DNA of 64,000 nt from Pseudoteredinibacter isoporae_A (GCF_040372805.1 NZ_BAABWJ010000008.1:165637-229636); one strand, 5' to 3'; positions 27,821 through 37,490 are shown, counted from the stretch's first letter. Numbers and translations: made by a program. Notes: a model not told the origin generated them from the letters alone.

Positions 27821-27925
27821 TCGGAGTGTCGCAGCTCTGGAAATGGTTTGGTTAACTCGTATGAACGAGACCGCTTATACTTTGCTAACACTAGGGCACC
27901 ACAGAGTGTCTAATGGGGAAACGCT

Positions 27926-28606
27926 ATGACCGATAAGTCCGTTGATCAGCATCGCCAGCAAGACCAGCAAATCGCTGAGTCGCTTTCGGCTTTGGTAGAC
28001 GATCAAGCCAGTGAGTTGGAGTTACGTCGACTGTTAAAACAGTCCGATCCTCAGCTGGAGGAGCGTTGGTCTCGATATCACATGATTGGTGCCGCAATGC
28101 GTGGTGAGCCTCTGATGTCCAGCGAAAGCATTCTGCCGGGTATCCAACAAGCTCTGGAAGACGAGGCGCCTCATCAAGCCAAACCTGCGGGTTTCTGGGC
28201 TGGAGCCGGCCGCTTGGCTATTGCCGCTTCCGTGGCTTGCGTGGTTGTGTTGGGTGTTCAACAAAACTGGCAGCAGTTTGCACCGGAAGGTACCGATGCC
28301 CAGTTGGCCGAAGCCGATGCAGCCCCGGTTATCAGTCAGCCGAGTATTGTAGAACAGCCCATTCTGGCCGCTGGTGTTAACAGTCAATTGCCTCGCGCAC
28401 AAAGTCCGGCGATGGTGAATCGCAGCCCGAACTTCATGATGCCTCGTCAGTCTGACGATGAGCAGGCGACGTTGAAAGCTCAGGCTCAGGAAGAACTGCA
28501 GCGCCGTTTGAATATCTTAATGCTCGAACATGCGAACAATGCCGCTGCCAATAGTGGTCGTGGTGTATTACCCTACGCTCGAATCCCCAAAATTGAACAA
28601 CAATAA
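27926..28606 (+). CDS. rseA: Anti-sigma-E factor RseA/MucA
   Basis: 226-aa single-pass inner-membrane anti-sigma factor. The cytoplasmic sigma-binding domain covers about 14-75 (ESLSALVDDQASELELRRLL, RWSRYHMIGAAMRG). The transmembrane segment is about 98-115 (AIAASVACVVVLGVQ) and the periplasmic part contains the expected proteolysis target. It captures RpoE until regulated proteolysis releases it. It sits between rpoE and rseB as in Pseudomonas. Confidence 0.93.
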   Translation: MTDKSVDQHRQQDQQIAESLSALVDDQASELELRRLLKQSDPQLEERWSRYHMIGAAMRGEPLMSSESILPGIQQALEDEAPHQAKPAGFWAGAGRLAIAASVACVVVLGVQQNWQQFAPEGTDAQLAEADAAPVISQPSIVEQPILAAGVNSQLPRAQSPAMVNRSPNFMMPRQSDDEQATLKAQAQEELQRRLNILMLEHANNAAANSGRGVLPYARIPKIEQQ

Positions 28607-28679
28607 TCCGCTCTGATCATCGTTTTCGGTGATAATGCCACAGGGCATGTTAGTGAGCGTTTTGAGGTCATAAACTGAC

Positions 28680-29861
28680 ATGCAATCTACACGTCTGGTC
28701 GCTGCGCTGGCAATGTTCAGCTCAGTGGTCCTGGCTCAGTCCGAGCCGCAAGTCCAAGAATTTTCTGAAGGCTCCGCTGCGGCGGAGTTTTCCAGTAACG
28801 AAACCCTTTCTCGACCTGTTGAAGGTCAAACCGAAGGTGCGGAAACTCCTGAGCACGGTTTTCGTCCTAAGCCAAATGTCTCCGTGCCGCAAGCGGATAG
28901 CGCTTCCGCCAGCTCATCACCGGCATTAGGGCGCGCGCTGTCGGAACAGGAGCGCCGTGTTCTTATTCATCAGGAAGTGCAAACCATCCTGCATAAGATG
29001 TCTCGTGCGATGCGCGAATTGGATTATCAGGGCTTGGTGACCTTTGAATTTGATAACCATGTCGACAGCTTGAAGATATACCACAAGGTCATTGACGGTG
29101 TGGAGCATGAGCGCCTGGTTCAGCTCAATGGCATTCGCCGTGAGGTGGTGAGTACAGGGCGTGCGGCAAACTGCACCGCGATTGGTGAGCATTTGCTTCG
29201 AGGTGCCAGTATGCGCCTTGGCGAACGTATTCTTCGCCTTGGCGATTTGTATCAGTACTCTATTCTGGGGCGACAGCGTATTGCCGATCGCGAAGCCCTA
29301 TTGCTCGGCATCAAACCCCGTGATGAGCACCGTTACGGTTATGTCATTGCTCTCGATCGCGAGACGGCGTTGCCGCTTATGATGGAATTGGTCGGCGGTG
29401 CCAACAAGGTGCGCGAGCGTTTTCAATTCGTGGATTTGCAGTTGGGCGACCTGGTGTCGGCTGAGCAATTACTGCCCAGCGATGCCCGTGCTGAGCGAGT
29501 GGATCAGGCTCATTTATGCAGCAGCAAAGAGCAGCTGCCGGATGTGCATAACACTCTGCAAACCTGGGAAGCAGGTTGGTTGCCGGAGGGCTTTGTGTTC
29601 ACCGGACAGCAGCAGTCGCGTACCGGAGCGGATCAGATTATGTATACCGATGGCTTAAATGCGCTGTCGATCTTCATTCAGCCTGTCAGTACCGATGAGG
29701 TGTTGATCAGTGGCACCACTCATCGTGGCGCAACCTCGGTGGTTATGAGTAAAATGAGTCATGGCCAGCAACTGTACACCGTTACTGCTGTTGGAGAGAT
29801 TCCTGGTGGCAGTTTGCGCCAGATTGCCGAGTCAGTGCGCTTGAGGCGTGCCAGTAGGTAA
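28680..29861 (+). CDS. rseB: Periplasmic sigma-E regulator RseB/MucB
   Basis: 393-aa periplasmic protein with a signal peptide (MQSTRLVAALAMFSSVVLAQ). The two MucB/RseB domains are MSRAMRELDYQGLVTFEFDN onward (LolA-like fold, about 100-260) and a C-terminal domain from about 295 (WEAGWLPEGFVFTGQ). It binds RseA and shields it from DegS, responding to lipid or LPS signals in known systems. A Ser/Ala/Glu/Pro-rich extension of about 70 residues separates the signal peptide from the first domain, making it longer than the roughly 320-aa family norm. Confidence 0.92.
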   Translation: MQSTRLVAALAMFSSVVLAQSEPQVQEFSEGSAAAEFSSNETLSRPVEGQTEGAETPEHGFRPKPNVSVPQADSASASSSPALGRALSEQERRVLIHQEVQTILHKMSRAMRELDYQGLVTFEFDNHVDSLKIYHKVIDGVEHERLVQLNGIRREVVSTGRAANCTAIGEHLLRGASMRLGERILRLGDLYQYSILGRQRIADREALLLGIKPRDEHRYGYVIALDRETALPLMMELVGGANKVRERFQFVDLQLGDLVSAEQLLPSDARAERVDQAHLCSSKEQLPDVHNTLQTWEAGWLPEGFVFTGQQQSRTGADQIMYTDGLNALSIFIQPVSTDEVLISGTTHRGATSVVMSKMSHGQQLYTVTAVGEIPGGSLRQIAESVRLRRASR

Positions 29862-29864
29862 AGC

Positions 29865-30293
29865 ATGATTCGAGAAGATGGCCGCATTATTGCTGTGGCC
29901 GATGATCATCTGTGGTTACAGACCACCCAGAAAACCACCTGCGACAGCTGCCTGGGGCGACATGCCTGTGGGCAGCGTCTGCTGCAGAACCTCAATGAAA
30001 GCCACGGTCTTTTGAAAGTGCCTTTGCTTGACGCCGTAGGAGATACCTATAGGCAAGGTGAAACCGTCACGATTGGCATTGAAGAATCCACCTTATTGCG
30101 GGCAACGATGCTGGCGTATCTTATGCCCTTATTCCTGCTGATGCTTATGGCCTTTGTGGGACAGCAACTCGGAGGCGAGTTGCTATCAATTATTGGTGCT
30201 CTCCTTGGTTTGGGAGGTGGTGCGCTCTGGGTTCGCCACCGCCTGTCAAAAGAAGACTGCCATTCCCGCTTCCAGCCCCGATTGCTCAAATAA
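29865..30293 (+). CDS. rseC: Sigma-E regulator RseC/MucC
   Basis: 142-aa inner-membrane protein. The N-terminal cytoplasmic part has three clustered cysteines (Cys26, Cys29, Cys35 in TTCDSCLGRHACG), and two transmembrane segments cover about 79-122. The family modulates sigma-E and is linked to the Rnf/SoxR-reducing complex in E. coli. It starts 3 bp after rseB. Confidence 0.92.
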   Translation: MIREDGRIIAVADDHLWLQTTQKTTCDSCLGRHACGQRLLQNLNESHGLLKVPLLDAVGDTYRQGETVTIGIEESTLLRATMLAYLMPLFLLMLMAFVGQQLGGELLSIIGALLGLGGGALWVRHRLSKEDCHSRFQPRLLK

Positions 30294-30422
30294 AATCTGT
30301 GCACGGATTGTGCGATCGGGTAAATTCCCATTAAGCTTTGGAACCAAGTTGGTATCGAGTAATCCAATGCCATGGACACGCGGCTGGACGCCGTACGAAG
30401 AAAACGCTGTTTGAGGTTGAAT

Positions 30423-31826
30423 ATGACGCTACGCAAAGCATCGCCTTTTGCATATTTGCAAAGTTGTTTTTATCTAATGCTGTTGCTGCTGCCAGCAACA
30501 TTGCAGGCGCGCGAGCTGCCTGAGTTTACCCAGTTAATTGAAGAGCGCTCTCCTGCGGTGGTTAAAATTAATACCATCGAAAAAGCGCGCAATCGACGTT
30601 CGGCTCCCCAACGCCAAGACATTCCCGAAATTTTCCGCCACCTGTTTGAGCAGCGTCAGCGCCAGCAACCGCAGCGTCAGGCACGTTCCATGGGCTCCGG
30701 TTTTATTATTTCCGAAGACGGATATTTGCTGACCAACAATCACGTCATTGATGGCGCAGATGAAATTACTGTCAATCTGCTGGATCACCGTGAGTTTGAT
30801 GCCAAGGTGATTGGTGTCGATGCGCGTTCTGATCTGGCTTTGCTGAAGATCGAAGCCAGTGACCTTCCGTATTTGAGCTTTGGCGACTCCGATGACTTGA
30901 AAGTAGGGCAGTGGGTGTTGGCGATTGGTTCCCCCTTTGGTTTGGACTTTACCGCCAGTCAGGGCATTGTCAGTGCCATTGGCCGCAGCATTCCTACCGA
31001 GAATAATGAGAACTATGTGCCGTTTATCCAGACCGATGTTGCCATTAATCCAGGTAACTCCGGCGGCCCACTGTTTAATCTCAATGGTGAAGTCATAGGC
31101 ATTAATTCCCAGATCTTTACCCGCTCGGGTGGCTCAAACGGTTTGTCTTTTGCGATTCCAGCGTCTGTGGCCAAAGAGGTTGTCGCGCAATTACGAGAAA
31201 AAGGTCGTGTTGATCGAGGCTGGTTAGGGGTTGCTATCCAAGATGTGGATTCTGATTTGGCCGCTTCTCTGGGAATGTCCAAGCCAGTTGGTGCTTTGAT
31301 CTCTCAAATTGATCCCAAGGGACCTGCCGCTGAATCGGGCCTTCGTGCAGGTGACGTCATCATCAAGTTTGGCGACTATGACATCAATGATTCGGGTGAA
31401 CTGCCTCACGCCGTAGGTCGCACGGCCCCTGGATCTGAGGTTGAAGCGTTGGTTATGCGTGAAGGCAAGCGAACCAAGATTGATGTAACGGTTGGATCCT
31501 TGAGTGGCGAAAATGACCAGGTAGCGGGTACTCGTGCCAATATGGGCGGACGTATGGGTCTTGAGGTCGAAGAGGTTGGTGATCGTCTGCGTCGAGCCTG
31601 GAATCTTGATGGGGGTGTCATTATCAAGCGTGTGCGCCCTGAGAGTCCTGCCGCCAAAGCGGGCCTGCGTCCCGGTATGGTGATTGTGCAGATGGGCTTT
31701 AAGGAAGTGAAAGACGTTGAAGGCTTCCACAGCATCATCGCGGAGTTGCCAGCTGAAGAGCTCTTGCCGATTCGATTCTTTGTGAATGGTCGACCGGTCT
31801 TCCGAAGCTTCTCTCTGCCGGAATAA
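30423..31826 (+). CDS. mucD: Periplasmic serine protease MucD (DegP/DegQ-like)
   Basis: 467-aa protease and chaperone that removes misfolded periplasmic proteins and dampens sigma-E signalling. A signal peptide ends near ATLQA (about residue 29). The catalytic triad is His107 (TNNHVIDG), Asp137 (ARSDLALL) and Ser213 (NPGNSGGPL). Two PDZ domains follow, about 250-345 and 365-460. The start at 30423 is chosen because the signal peptide begins there and GAGG lies upstream; an earlier ATG adds 17 charged residues. It is the last gene of the sigma-E operon. Confidence 0.94.
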   Translation: MTLRKASPFAYLQSCFYLMLLLLPATLQARELPEFTQLIEERSPAVVKINTIEKARNRRSAPQRQDIPEIFRHLFEQRQRQQPQRQARSMGSGFIISEDGYLLTNNHVIDGADEITVNLLDHREFDAKVIGVDARSDLALLKIEASDLPYLSFGDSDDLKVGQWVLAIGSPFGLDFTASQGIVSAIGRSIPTENNENYVPFIQTDVAINPGNSGGPLFNLNGEVIGINSQIFTRSGGSNGLSFAIPASVAKEVVAQLREKGRVDRGWLGVAIQDVDSDLAASLGMSKPVGALISQIDPKGPAAESGLRAGDVIIKFGDYDINDSGELPHAVGRTAPGSEVEALVMREGKRTKIDVTVGSLSGENDQVAGTRANMGGRMGLEVEEVGDRLRRAWNLDGGVIIKRVRPESPAAKAGLRPGMVIVQMGFKEVKDVEGFHSIIAELPAEELLPIRFFVNGRPVFRSFSLPE

Positions 31827-31980
31827 GCGTCCGTATACCCGACTGACGGTGGCCCGAAATGGCGCCGTCGGCCTAAATGGGGTAGACTTGCCGCCTTGAA
31901 TTTTCCTGTGCCTTGGCTTTTGCCGGGGCCATTTTATTTATGGCGCATGAGAATGTGCGCCCTTGGACGTTTTAACTACC

Positions 31981-33780
31981 GTGACTGATCTCAGCCATAT
32001 CCGTAACTTTTCAATTATTGCCCATATTGACCATGGTAAATCCACTATTGCTGACCGCTTTATTCAGCATTGTGGTGGCCTCTCAGACCGTGAAATGGAA
32101 GCCCAGGTGCTTGATTCCATGGATCTTGAGCGTGAACGGGGCATTACCATCAAGGCCCAGAGCGTAACGCTGAATTATAAGGCTCGCGACGGCAAAACTT
32201 ATCAGCTCAACTTTATTGATACACCTGGGCACGTGGATTTCTCCTATGAGGTGTCCCGCTCATTGTACGCCTGTGAAGGTGCCTTGTTGGTGGTTGACGC
32301 GGCTCAGGGGGTTGAGGCCCAATCCGTCGCGAATTGCTATACGGCCATTGAGCAGGGACTGGAAGTCATTCCTGTTCTGAACAAAATGGATCTTCCCCAA
32401 GCCGAACCTGAGCGAGTGGCTCAGGAAATCGAAGACATTATTGGTATCGAAGCCCTGGAAGCTGTGCGTTGCAGTGCAAAATCGGGTCTGGGTATTGAAG
32501 ATGTGCTGGAAGAACTGGTTAACGGCGTGCCGGCGCCAGAAGGCGATACCGATGCGCCTTTGCAGGCCCTGATCATCGATTCCTGGTTTGATAACTACCT
32601 GGGTGTTGTCTCCCTTGTCCGCGTTAAAGAAGGGACTCTGACCCTGAAGGATAAGGTAGTGATGAAGTCGACCGGCAAGTCCCATATTGTGGATGGCGTG
32701 GGTATTTTTACCCCCAAACGTCAGCCAACCAAGGAACTCAAGGCCGGCGAAGTTGGGTATGTGGTTGCTGGCATTAAAGACATTCAGGGCGCTCCGGTTG
32801 GTGATACGATCACCCATGCCAAGACGGAAGAGGTTGAGGCGCTACCTGGATTTCAGAAGGTCAAACCACAGGTTTACGCTGGTTTGTTCCCTATCAGTTC
32901 GGATGACTATGAAGCCTTCCGAGATGCCTTGGCAAAACTCACACTGAACGATGCCTCGCTGTTTTATGAGCCGGAAAGTTCCGATGCGCTGGGTTTTGGT
33001 TTCCGGTGTGGCTTCCTTGGCATGCTGCACATGGAAATCATTCAAGAACGCCTGGAGCGAGAGTACAACCTCGATTTGATTACCACTGCACCCACAGTAG
33101 TGTTTGAGGTACTGAAAAAAGACGGCGAGACCACCTACGTTGATAACCCTTCAAAGCTGCCCGAATTGGGTGATATCGATGAAATGCGTGAGCCAATCTG
33201 TCAGGCCAATATTCTGGTTCCTCAAGAGCATCTCGGTTCGGTCATTACCTTGTGTGTCGAAAAGCGCGGCGTGCAAAAAGACATGCAGTATGCCGGCAAA
33301 CAAGTATCCGTAACCTACGACATGCCAATGAATGAAGTGGTGATGGATTTCTTCGATCGTTTGAAATCGGTCAGCCGCGGTTTCGCGTCACTGGATTATA
33401 GTTTTGACCGTTTTGAACAAGCCAATCTGGTTCGTCTGGATGTGTTGATCAATGGTGAACGGGTTGATGCCTTGGCGTTGATTGTTCACAGAGATAATGC
33501 CCAATTTAAAGGCCGTGCGCTGGCCGATAAAATGAAAGAGCTGATTCCGCGTCAGATGTTTGATGTGGCTATTCAAGCGGCGATTGGCGGCAATGTAGTG
33601 GCTCGCACAACCGTAAAGGCTCTGCGCAAAAACGTAACTGCCAAATGTTATGGTGGTGATGTTACCCGGAAGAAAAAGCTGTTGGAAAAACAAAAAGCGG
33701 GTAAAAAACGTATGAAGCAGGTTGGTCGAGTGGAGATTCCACAAGAAGCCTTCCTGGCGGTTCTTAAAGTCGACAGTTAA
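31981..33780 (+). CDS. lepA: Elongation factor 4 (back-translocase LepA)
   Basis: 599-aa ribosomal GTPase. G1 is AHIDHGKST, followed by G2 RGITIKAQ, G3 DTPGHVDF and G4 NKMD; the unique LepA C-terminal domain is present. The GTG start at 31981 gives the same length as E. coli LepA and begins TDLSHIRNFSIIAHIDHGKS; an upstream TTG would add six residues. It precedes lepB as in most proteobacteria. Confidence 0.96.
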   Translation: MTDLSHIRNFSIIAHIDHGKSTIADRFIQHCGGLSDREMEAQVLDSMDLERERGITIKAQSVTLNYKARDGKTYQLNFIDTPGHVDFSYEVSRSLYACEGALLVVDAAQGVEAQSVANCYTAIEQGLEVIPVLNKMDLPQAEPERVAQEIEDIIGIEALEAVRCSAKSGLGIEDVLEELVNGVPAPEGDTDAPLQALIIDSWFDNYLGVVSLVRVKEGTLTLKDKVVMKSTGKSHIVDGVGIFTPKRQPTKELKAGEVGYVVAGIKDIQGAPVGDTITHAKTEEVEALPGFQKVKPQVYAGLFPISSDDYEAFRDALAKLTLNDASLFYEPESSDALGFGFRCGFLGMLHMEIIQERLEREYNLDLITTAPTVVFEVLKKDGETTYVDNPSKLPELGDIDEMREPICQANILVPQEHLGSVITLCVEKRGVQKDMQYAGKQVSVTYDMPMNEVVMDFFDRLKSVSRGFASLDYSFDRFEQANLVRLDVLINGERVDALALIVHRDNAQFKGRALADKMKELIPRQMFDVAIQAAIGGNVVARTTVKALRKNVTAKCYGGDVTRKKKLLEKQKAGKKRMKQVGRVEIPQEAFLAVLKVDS

Positions 33781-33806
33781 TCAAAAGACGTTGGTGAATT
33801 TTATAC

Positions 33807-34643
33807 ATGGATATTAATTTTCCGCTGGTTTTAGTTTTGGCCGTTGCCATCAGTGGTGCAATTTGGTTGTTTGATGCCCTGATGTTGGCGCCGGGGCGCC
33901 GTCGTAATCTGGCCGAAGTGAAAGCGAATCAAGAGGGCTCCAATGCCCTGAACGAAGAACAAAAAGCAGAACTGGAAGCCGCTGCTGAGCGCGAGCCGGT
34001 GGTAGTTGAATATGCCAAGTCTTTCTTTCCTGTGTTGGCGATTGTATTAGTTCTGCGCTCCTTTATTGCTGAGCCTTTCCAGATTCCGTCGCCTTCTATG
34101 GTACCAACGTTAAAAATTGGCGATTTTATTCTGGTGAATAAATACACCTATGGTTTGCGTTTGCCAGTGGTGCGCACCAAGGTATTGGATGTAAATGATC
34201 CAAAGCGTGGAGATGTGATGGTGTTTTTCCCGCCACATAAACCGGATACCTATTACATTAAGCGCGTTGTGGGTTTGCCTGGGGATCATATCCGTTACAC
34301 CAATAATGTGCTTTATGTGAATGGCGAGAAGATGCCGCAAACGGTTCTGGCTTCTCTGCCTCCTGCTCAGCCCCAATATCAGCTGGTAAAAGAGCAGTTA
34401 GGTGAAGTTGAGCACGATATGCGTAAAAAAATTAACCCAGGGCATCTGAGCCGTCACGGTGAGTGGGTTGTACCTGCCGATCACTACTTTATGATGGGTG
34501 ATAACCGCGACAACAGTTCCGACTCCCGCGTATGGGGGCCGGTTCATGAGTCAGCCATTGTGGGCAAAGCCTTTGCGATCTGGATGACTTGGGAATCGCT
34601 GCTGAGCTTACCGAGTTTCGAACGTGTTGGTGGAATCCAGTAA
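33807..34643 (+). CDS. lepB: Signal peptidase I
   Basis: 278-aa inner-membrane protease that removes signal peptides from exported proteins. Two transmembrane segments (about 5-25 and 72-88) anchor it. The catalytic dyad is Ser97 (IPSPSMVPTL) and Lys152 (YYIKRVVGLPGD), with the MGDNRDNSSDSR box near the C-terminus. The spacing matches E. coli LepB. Confidence 0.96.
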   Translation: MDINFPLVLVLAVAISGAIWLFDALMLAPGRRRNLAEVKANQEGSNALNEEQKAELEAAAEREPVVVEYAKSFFPVLAIVLVLRSFIAEPFQIPSPSMVPTLKIGDFILVNKYTYGLRLPVVRTKVLDVNDPKRGDVMVFFPPHKPDTYYIKRVVGLPGDHIRYTNNVLYVNGEKMPQTVLASLPPAQPQYQLVKEQLGEVEHDMRKKINPGHLSRHGEWVVPADHYFMMGDNRDNSSDSRVWGPVHESAIVGKAFAIWMTWESLLSLPSFERVGGIQ

Positions 34644-34661
34644 TTCTTTGAGGGGGTAAAC

Positions 34662-35081
34662 ATGTCAGTTAAGAACTTGTCTCGCCAAACCGGAATGTCT
34701 CTGACGTCGGTGTTAGTTATTGTTTTTATCTTTGGTTCTTTGTTGTTGTTTTTGAGCCAGACCGTTCCAGCGTTTATTGATGATCGTTTTGTTAAGGCGT
34801 CTCTGAAATCCCTGACTTCGGGCTCTATGGGTATCGTAGGGAAGTCACCTCGAATTGTTCGTGACAACTTGAGCAAACAGTTTGGTATGAACAATGTGCG
34901 AACTGCTGCATCTGACCCCAAAAACTGGGAGATCGAACGAATCGATGAGCATTATATTGTGACGATCGATTATGAAGTTCGAAACAACCTGATTTCCAAT
35001 ATCGATGTCGTGATGCATTTCCGACATCGCCTGGATACCCGCAGTCCTGAATTATGCTGTGCTGATCGTGTCAAACGCTAA
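34662..35081 (+). CDS. DUF4845 membrane protein
   Basis: 139-aa protein conserved between lepB and rnc in Pseudomonas relatives. A single transmembrane helix (about 17-37, LTSVLVIVFIFGSLLLFLSQ) is preceded by a basic N-terminus resembling a type IV pilin-like leader, with a small periplasmic domain after it. No function is assigned to the family. A strong GAGGGGG site lies upstream. Its end overlaps the rnc start by 23 bp. Confidence 0.85.
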   Translation: MSVKNLSRQTGMSLTSVLVIVFIFGSLLLFLSQTVPAFIDDRFVKASLKSLTSGSMGIVGKSPRIVRDNLSKQFGMNNVRTAASDPKNWEIERIDEHYIVTIDYEVRNNLISNIDVVMHFRHRLDTRSPELCCADRVKR

Positions 35082-35775
35082 ACCTCCTGTTTCAAGCCCG
35101 GCGCGAATTCGTTTATTGCAGCGCCTGGGCCATTCATTTTCTGATGAAACCCTGTTGGATCTTGCTCTGACTCATCGCAGTTGTGGCAAGCACAATAATG
35201 AGCGCCTGGAATTCCTGGGCGATTCCATTCTGGGCTTTGTGATTGGTCAAAAGCTCTTTGATATTTTACCCGACGCTACTGAAGGACAACTCAGTCGAGT
35301 GCGCTCCGCCTTGGTTAAGGGCGAAACCTTGGCATCTATAGCCCGTGAATTTAATCTGGGTGAAAGCTTGAAGCTGGGCGAAGGGGAAATGAAAAGCGGT
35401 GGTTTTCGGCGTGATTCTATTCTGGCCGATGCCGTTGAAGCGATTATTGGCGCGATATACGAAGATGCGGGTTTTGAAAGTGCCAAAGCCTGCGTGCTGG
35501 ATTGGTTCGAGTCCCGCTTGCTACCGGCGGACCTAATGGGAACGGACAAAGACCCCAAAACCGCTTTACAAGAGCTGCTTCAGGCCCGCAAACTGGCCTT
35601 GCCGGTGTACGAAGTTGTGTCGATCGCAGGCGAACATCATCAACAGAGTTTTGTTGTACAGTGTCGTCTGTCTTTACTGCAGGAACCTGTTCAAGCCGAG
35701 GCCAGCTCCCGTCGAAAAGCTGAGAAAGCCGCTGCCGCTGCTGCATTGGCAATCATTAAAGAACAGCAGATCTGA
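35059..35775 (+). CDS. rnc: Ribonuclease III
   Basis: Up to 238 aa. Double-strand-specific RNase that processes rRNA precursors and structured mRNAs. The catalytic signature NNERLEFLGDSILGFVIG is at about 50-67, and the second acidic pair is ADAVEAIIGAIYEDAG. The C-terminal double-stranded-RNA-binding domain is about 165-235. The start is a GTG at 35059 inside the DUF4845 gene; a second in-frame GTG at 35068 is equally possible. Confidence 0.95.
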   Translation: MLIVSNAKPPVSSPARIRLLQRLGHSFSDETLLDLALTHRSCGKHNNERLEFLGDSILGFVIGQKLFDILPDATEGQLSRVRSALVKGETLASIAREFNLGESLKLGEGEMKSGGFRRDSILADAVEAIIGAIYEDAGFESAKACVLDWFESRLLPADLMGTDKDPKTALQELLQARKLALPVYEVVSIAGEHHQQSFVVQCRLSLLQEPVQAEASSRRKAEKAAAAAALAIIKEQQI

Positions 35776-35788
35776 TTGCGAGGTGAAC

Positions 35789-36694
35789 GTGTCTGATCAT
35801 GATAAACCACAGCGTTGTGGGTACATCGCCATTGTAGGCCGCCCCAATGTTGGCAAATCCACCTTACTGAACCATGTTCTGCAACAGAAAATCAGTATTA
35901 CCTCTCGTAAGCCTCAAACCACGCGACACAATGTGCTTGGCATCAAAACTGAAGGACCAAGTCAATTTATTTACGTTGATACGCCGGGCTTGCACCTGCA
36001 GCACAGTCGTGCAATCAATCGCTACATGAATCGAGCGGCGACAACGGCTCTGCGCGATGTGGATTTGGTGGTGTTTCTGGTGGACCGTCTGGCTTGGACA
36101 GACGAAGATGATATGGTGGTCAAGCGCCTCCAGAATCTAAGTTGCCCCATTATTCTGGCGGTGAACAAAGTGGATATTCTGGATGACAAGGAACAATTGC
36201 TGCCTCATTTACAGGCGTTGATGGAAAAACTACCCATTGATGAGGTCGTGCCTATTTCTGCCCTGCGTGGTCACAACCTTGAAGCGCTCGAAACGGAAGT
36301 CGAGAAACGCTTGCCTGAAGGCATGCACTTTTTCCCGGAAGATCAAATCACGGATCGCAGTTCGCGTTTTATGGCTGCGGAAATTGTGCGTGAAAAAATC
36401 ACTCGTCAGTTGGGTGATGAATTGCCTTATCAGATGACCGTGGAGGTGGAAGATTTTTCCGCTGAGGGCCATGTCTTACATATTTCAGCTCTGATTCTGG
36501 TGGAACGCGATGGTCAGAAGCGAATTCTGATTGGAGACAAGGGAAGCAAGATTAAAAATATCGGTTCCCAGGCGCGTGAAGATATGGAACGCTTATTCGA
36601 CTGCAAAGTCATGTTGAAACTGTGGGTGAAGGTAAAGTCGGGTTGGTCAGACGATGAGCGTGCATTGCGCAGTCTGGGCTACGACGACGTATAG
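35789..36694 (+). CDS. era: GTPase Era
   Basis: 301-aa GTPase for 16S rRNA maturation and 30S assembly. G1 GRPNVGKST, G3 DTPGLH and G4 NKVD are intact, and a C-terminal KH domain has LIGDKGSKIKNIGSQAR. The GTG start at 35789 has GAGGT just upstream and gives the family length; the frame open upstream overlaps rnc. Confidence 0.96.
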   Translation: MSDHDKPQRCGYIAIVGRPNVGKSTLLNHVLQQKISITSRKPQTTRHNVLGIKTEGPSQFIYVDTPGLHLQHSRAINRYMNRAATTALRDVDLVVFLVDRLAWTDEDDMVVKRLQNLSCPIILAVNKVDILDDKEQLLPHLQALMEKLPIDEVVPISALRGHNLEALETEVEKRLPEGMHFFPEDQITDRSSRFMAAEIVREKITRQLGDELPYQMTVEVEDFSAEGHVLHISALILVERDGQKRILIGDKGSKIKNIGSQAREDMERLFDCKVMLKLWVKVKSGWSDDERALRSLGYDDV

Positions 36695-36749
36695 TTGGCC
36701 GATGTTATTGCTCACGACTGTTTAATTATTTTCTCTTCTAGGTGCCACT

Positions 36750-37490
36750 ATGGCGAAACTGGAAATTGTTGAAAACCAAGCGGCTTATGTTTTACACAGT
36801 CGACCGTTTCGCGATTCCAGTTTGCTGGTTCATCTGCTCAGCAAGGATCATGGCCGGGTAAATGTCATTGCCAAGGGAGCTCGTAAGCAAAGTGGAAAGC
36901 GTCAGGTTCGGCAACCGCTGCAGGCGCTCTTGGCGTTGCAGGTTGACTGGCAAGGGCGAAGCGATTTAAAGACCTTGTTGCGTTGGGAAAGCCGTTCTCA
37001 TCCTCTCCGCTTGCAAGGAGACCGCCTTTACAGCGCACTCTATATCAATGAATTGTTGTTACGCTTGTTACCTGAAAACGACAGTGCAGCGGAATTGTTT
37101 GAGCCTTACGAAGCGTGTTTACAGGCGCTGGAATCTGATTGCGATTTGCAGCCGCTGCTGCGCTGCTTTGAACTGAATTTGCTGGCCGCATTGGGGTATG
37201 GACTGGATTTTGCGCATGCAGAAGGCGGTGCCGATATTCATCCAGAGGGCTTTTATCACTGGCAAGCAAGCGGTTTATTTGTTTCCACAAGCAACCATTC
37301 AAAAGCTTATTCTGGTGAGCATTTATTGGCGATTGAACAGAGGCACTTTGGTTCTCCGGCCGTATTGCTCAGTGCCAAGCGATTGATGCGTCAGGTATTT
37401 GATTGTTTGCTGGATCACAAACCACTGAAAACCCGGGAATTTGTTCGGCAAATGCAACAGAAGTCTGTAGGAGTCCCGCAACATGATTAA
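36750..37490 (+). CDS. recO: DNA repair protein RecO
   Basis: 246-aa recombination mediator that loads RecA with RecR at gaps. An N-terminal OB fold (AYVLHSRPFRDSSLLVHLLS, GRVNVIAKGARK) is followed by a helical domain. The zinc-finger cysteines of some RecO proteins are absent. It ends 8 bp inside acpS; the pdxJ gene commonly found here in relatives is missing. Confidence 0.93.
   Translation: MAKLEIVENQAAYVLHSRPFRDSSLLVHLLSKDHGRVNVIAKGARKQSGKRQVRQPLQALLALQVDWQGRSDLKTLLRWESRSHPLRLQGDRLYSALYINELLLRLLPENDSAAELFEPYEACLQALESDCDLQPLLRCFELNLLAALGYGLDFAHAEGGADIHPEGFYHWQASGLFVSTSNHSKAYSGEHLLAIEQRHFGSPAVLLSAKRLMRQVFDCLLDHKPLKTREFVRQMQQKSVGVPQHD

Noticed and set aside
30335..30375. Possible second sigma-E promoter (GGAACC...) before mucD
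   Set aside because: The -35 resembles the consensus, but no -10 element is found at 16-17 bp.
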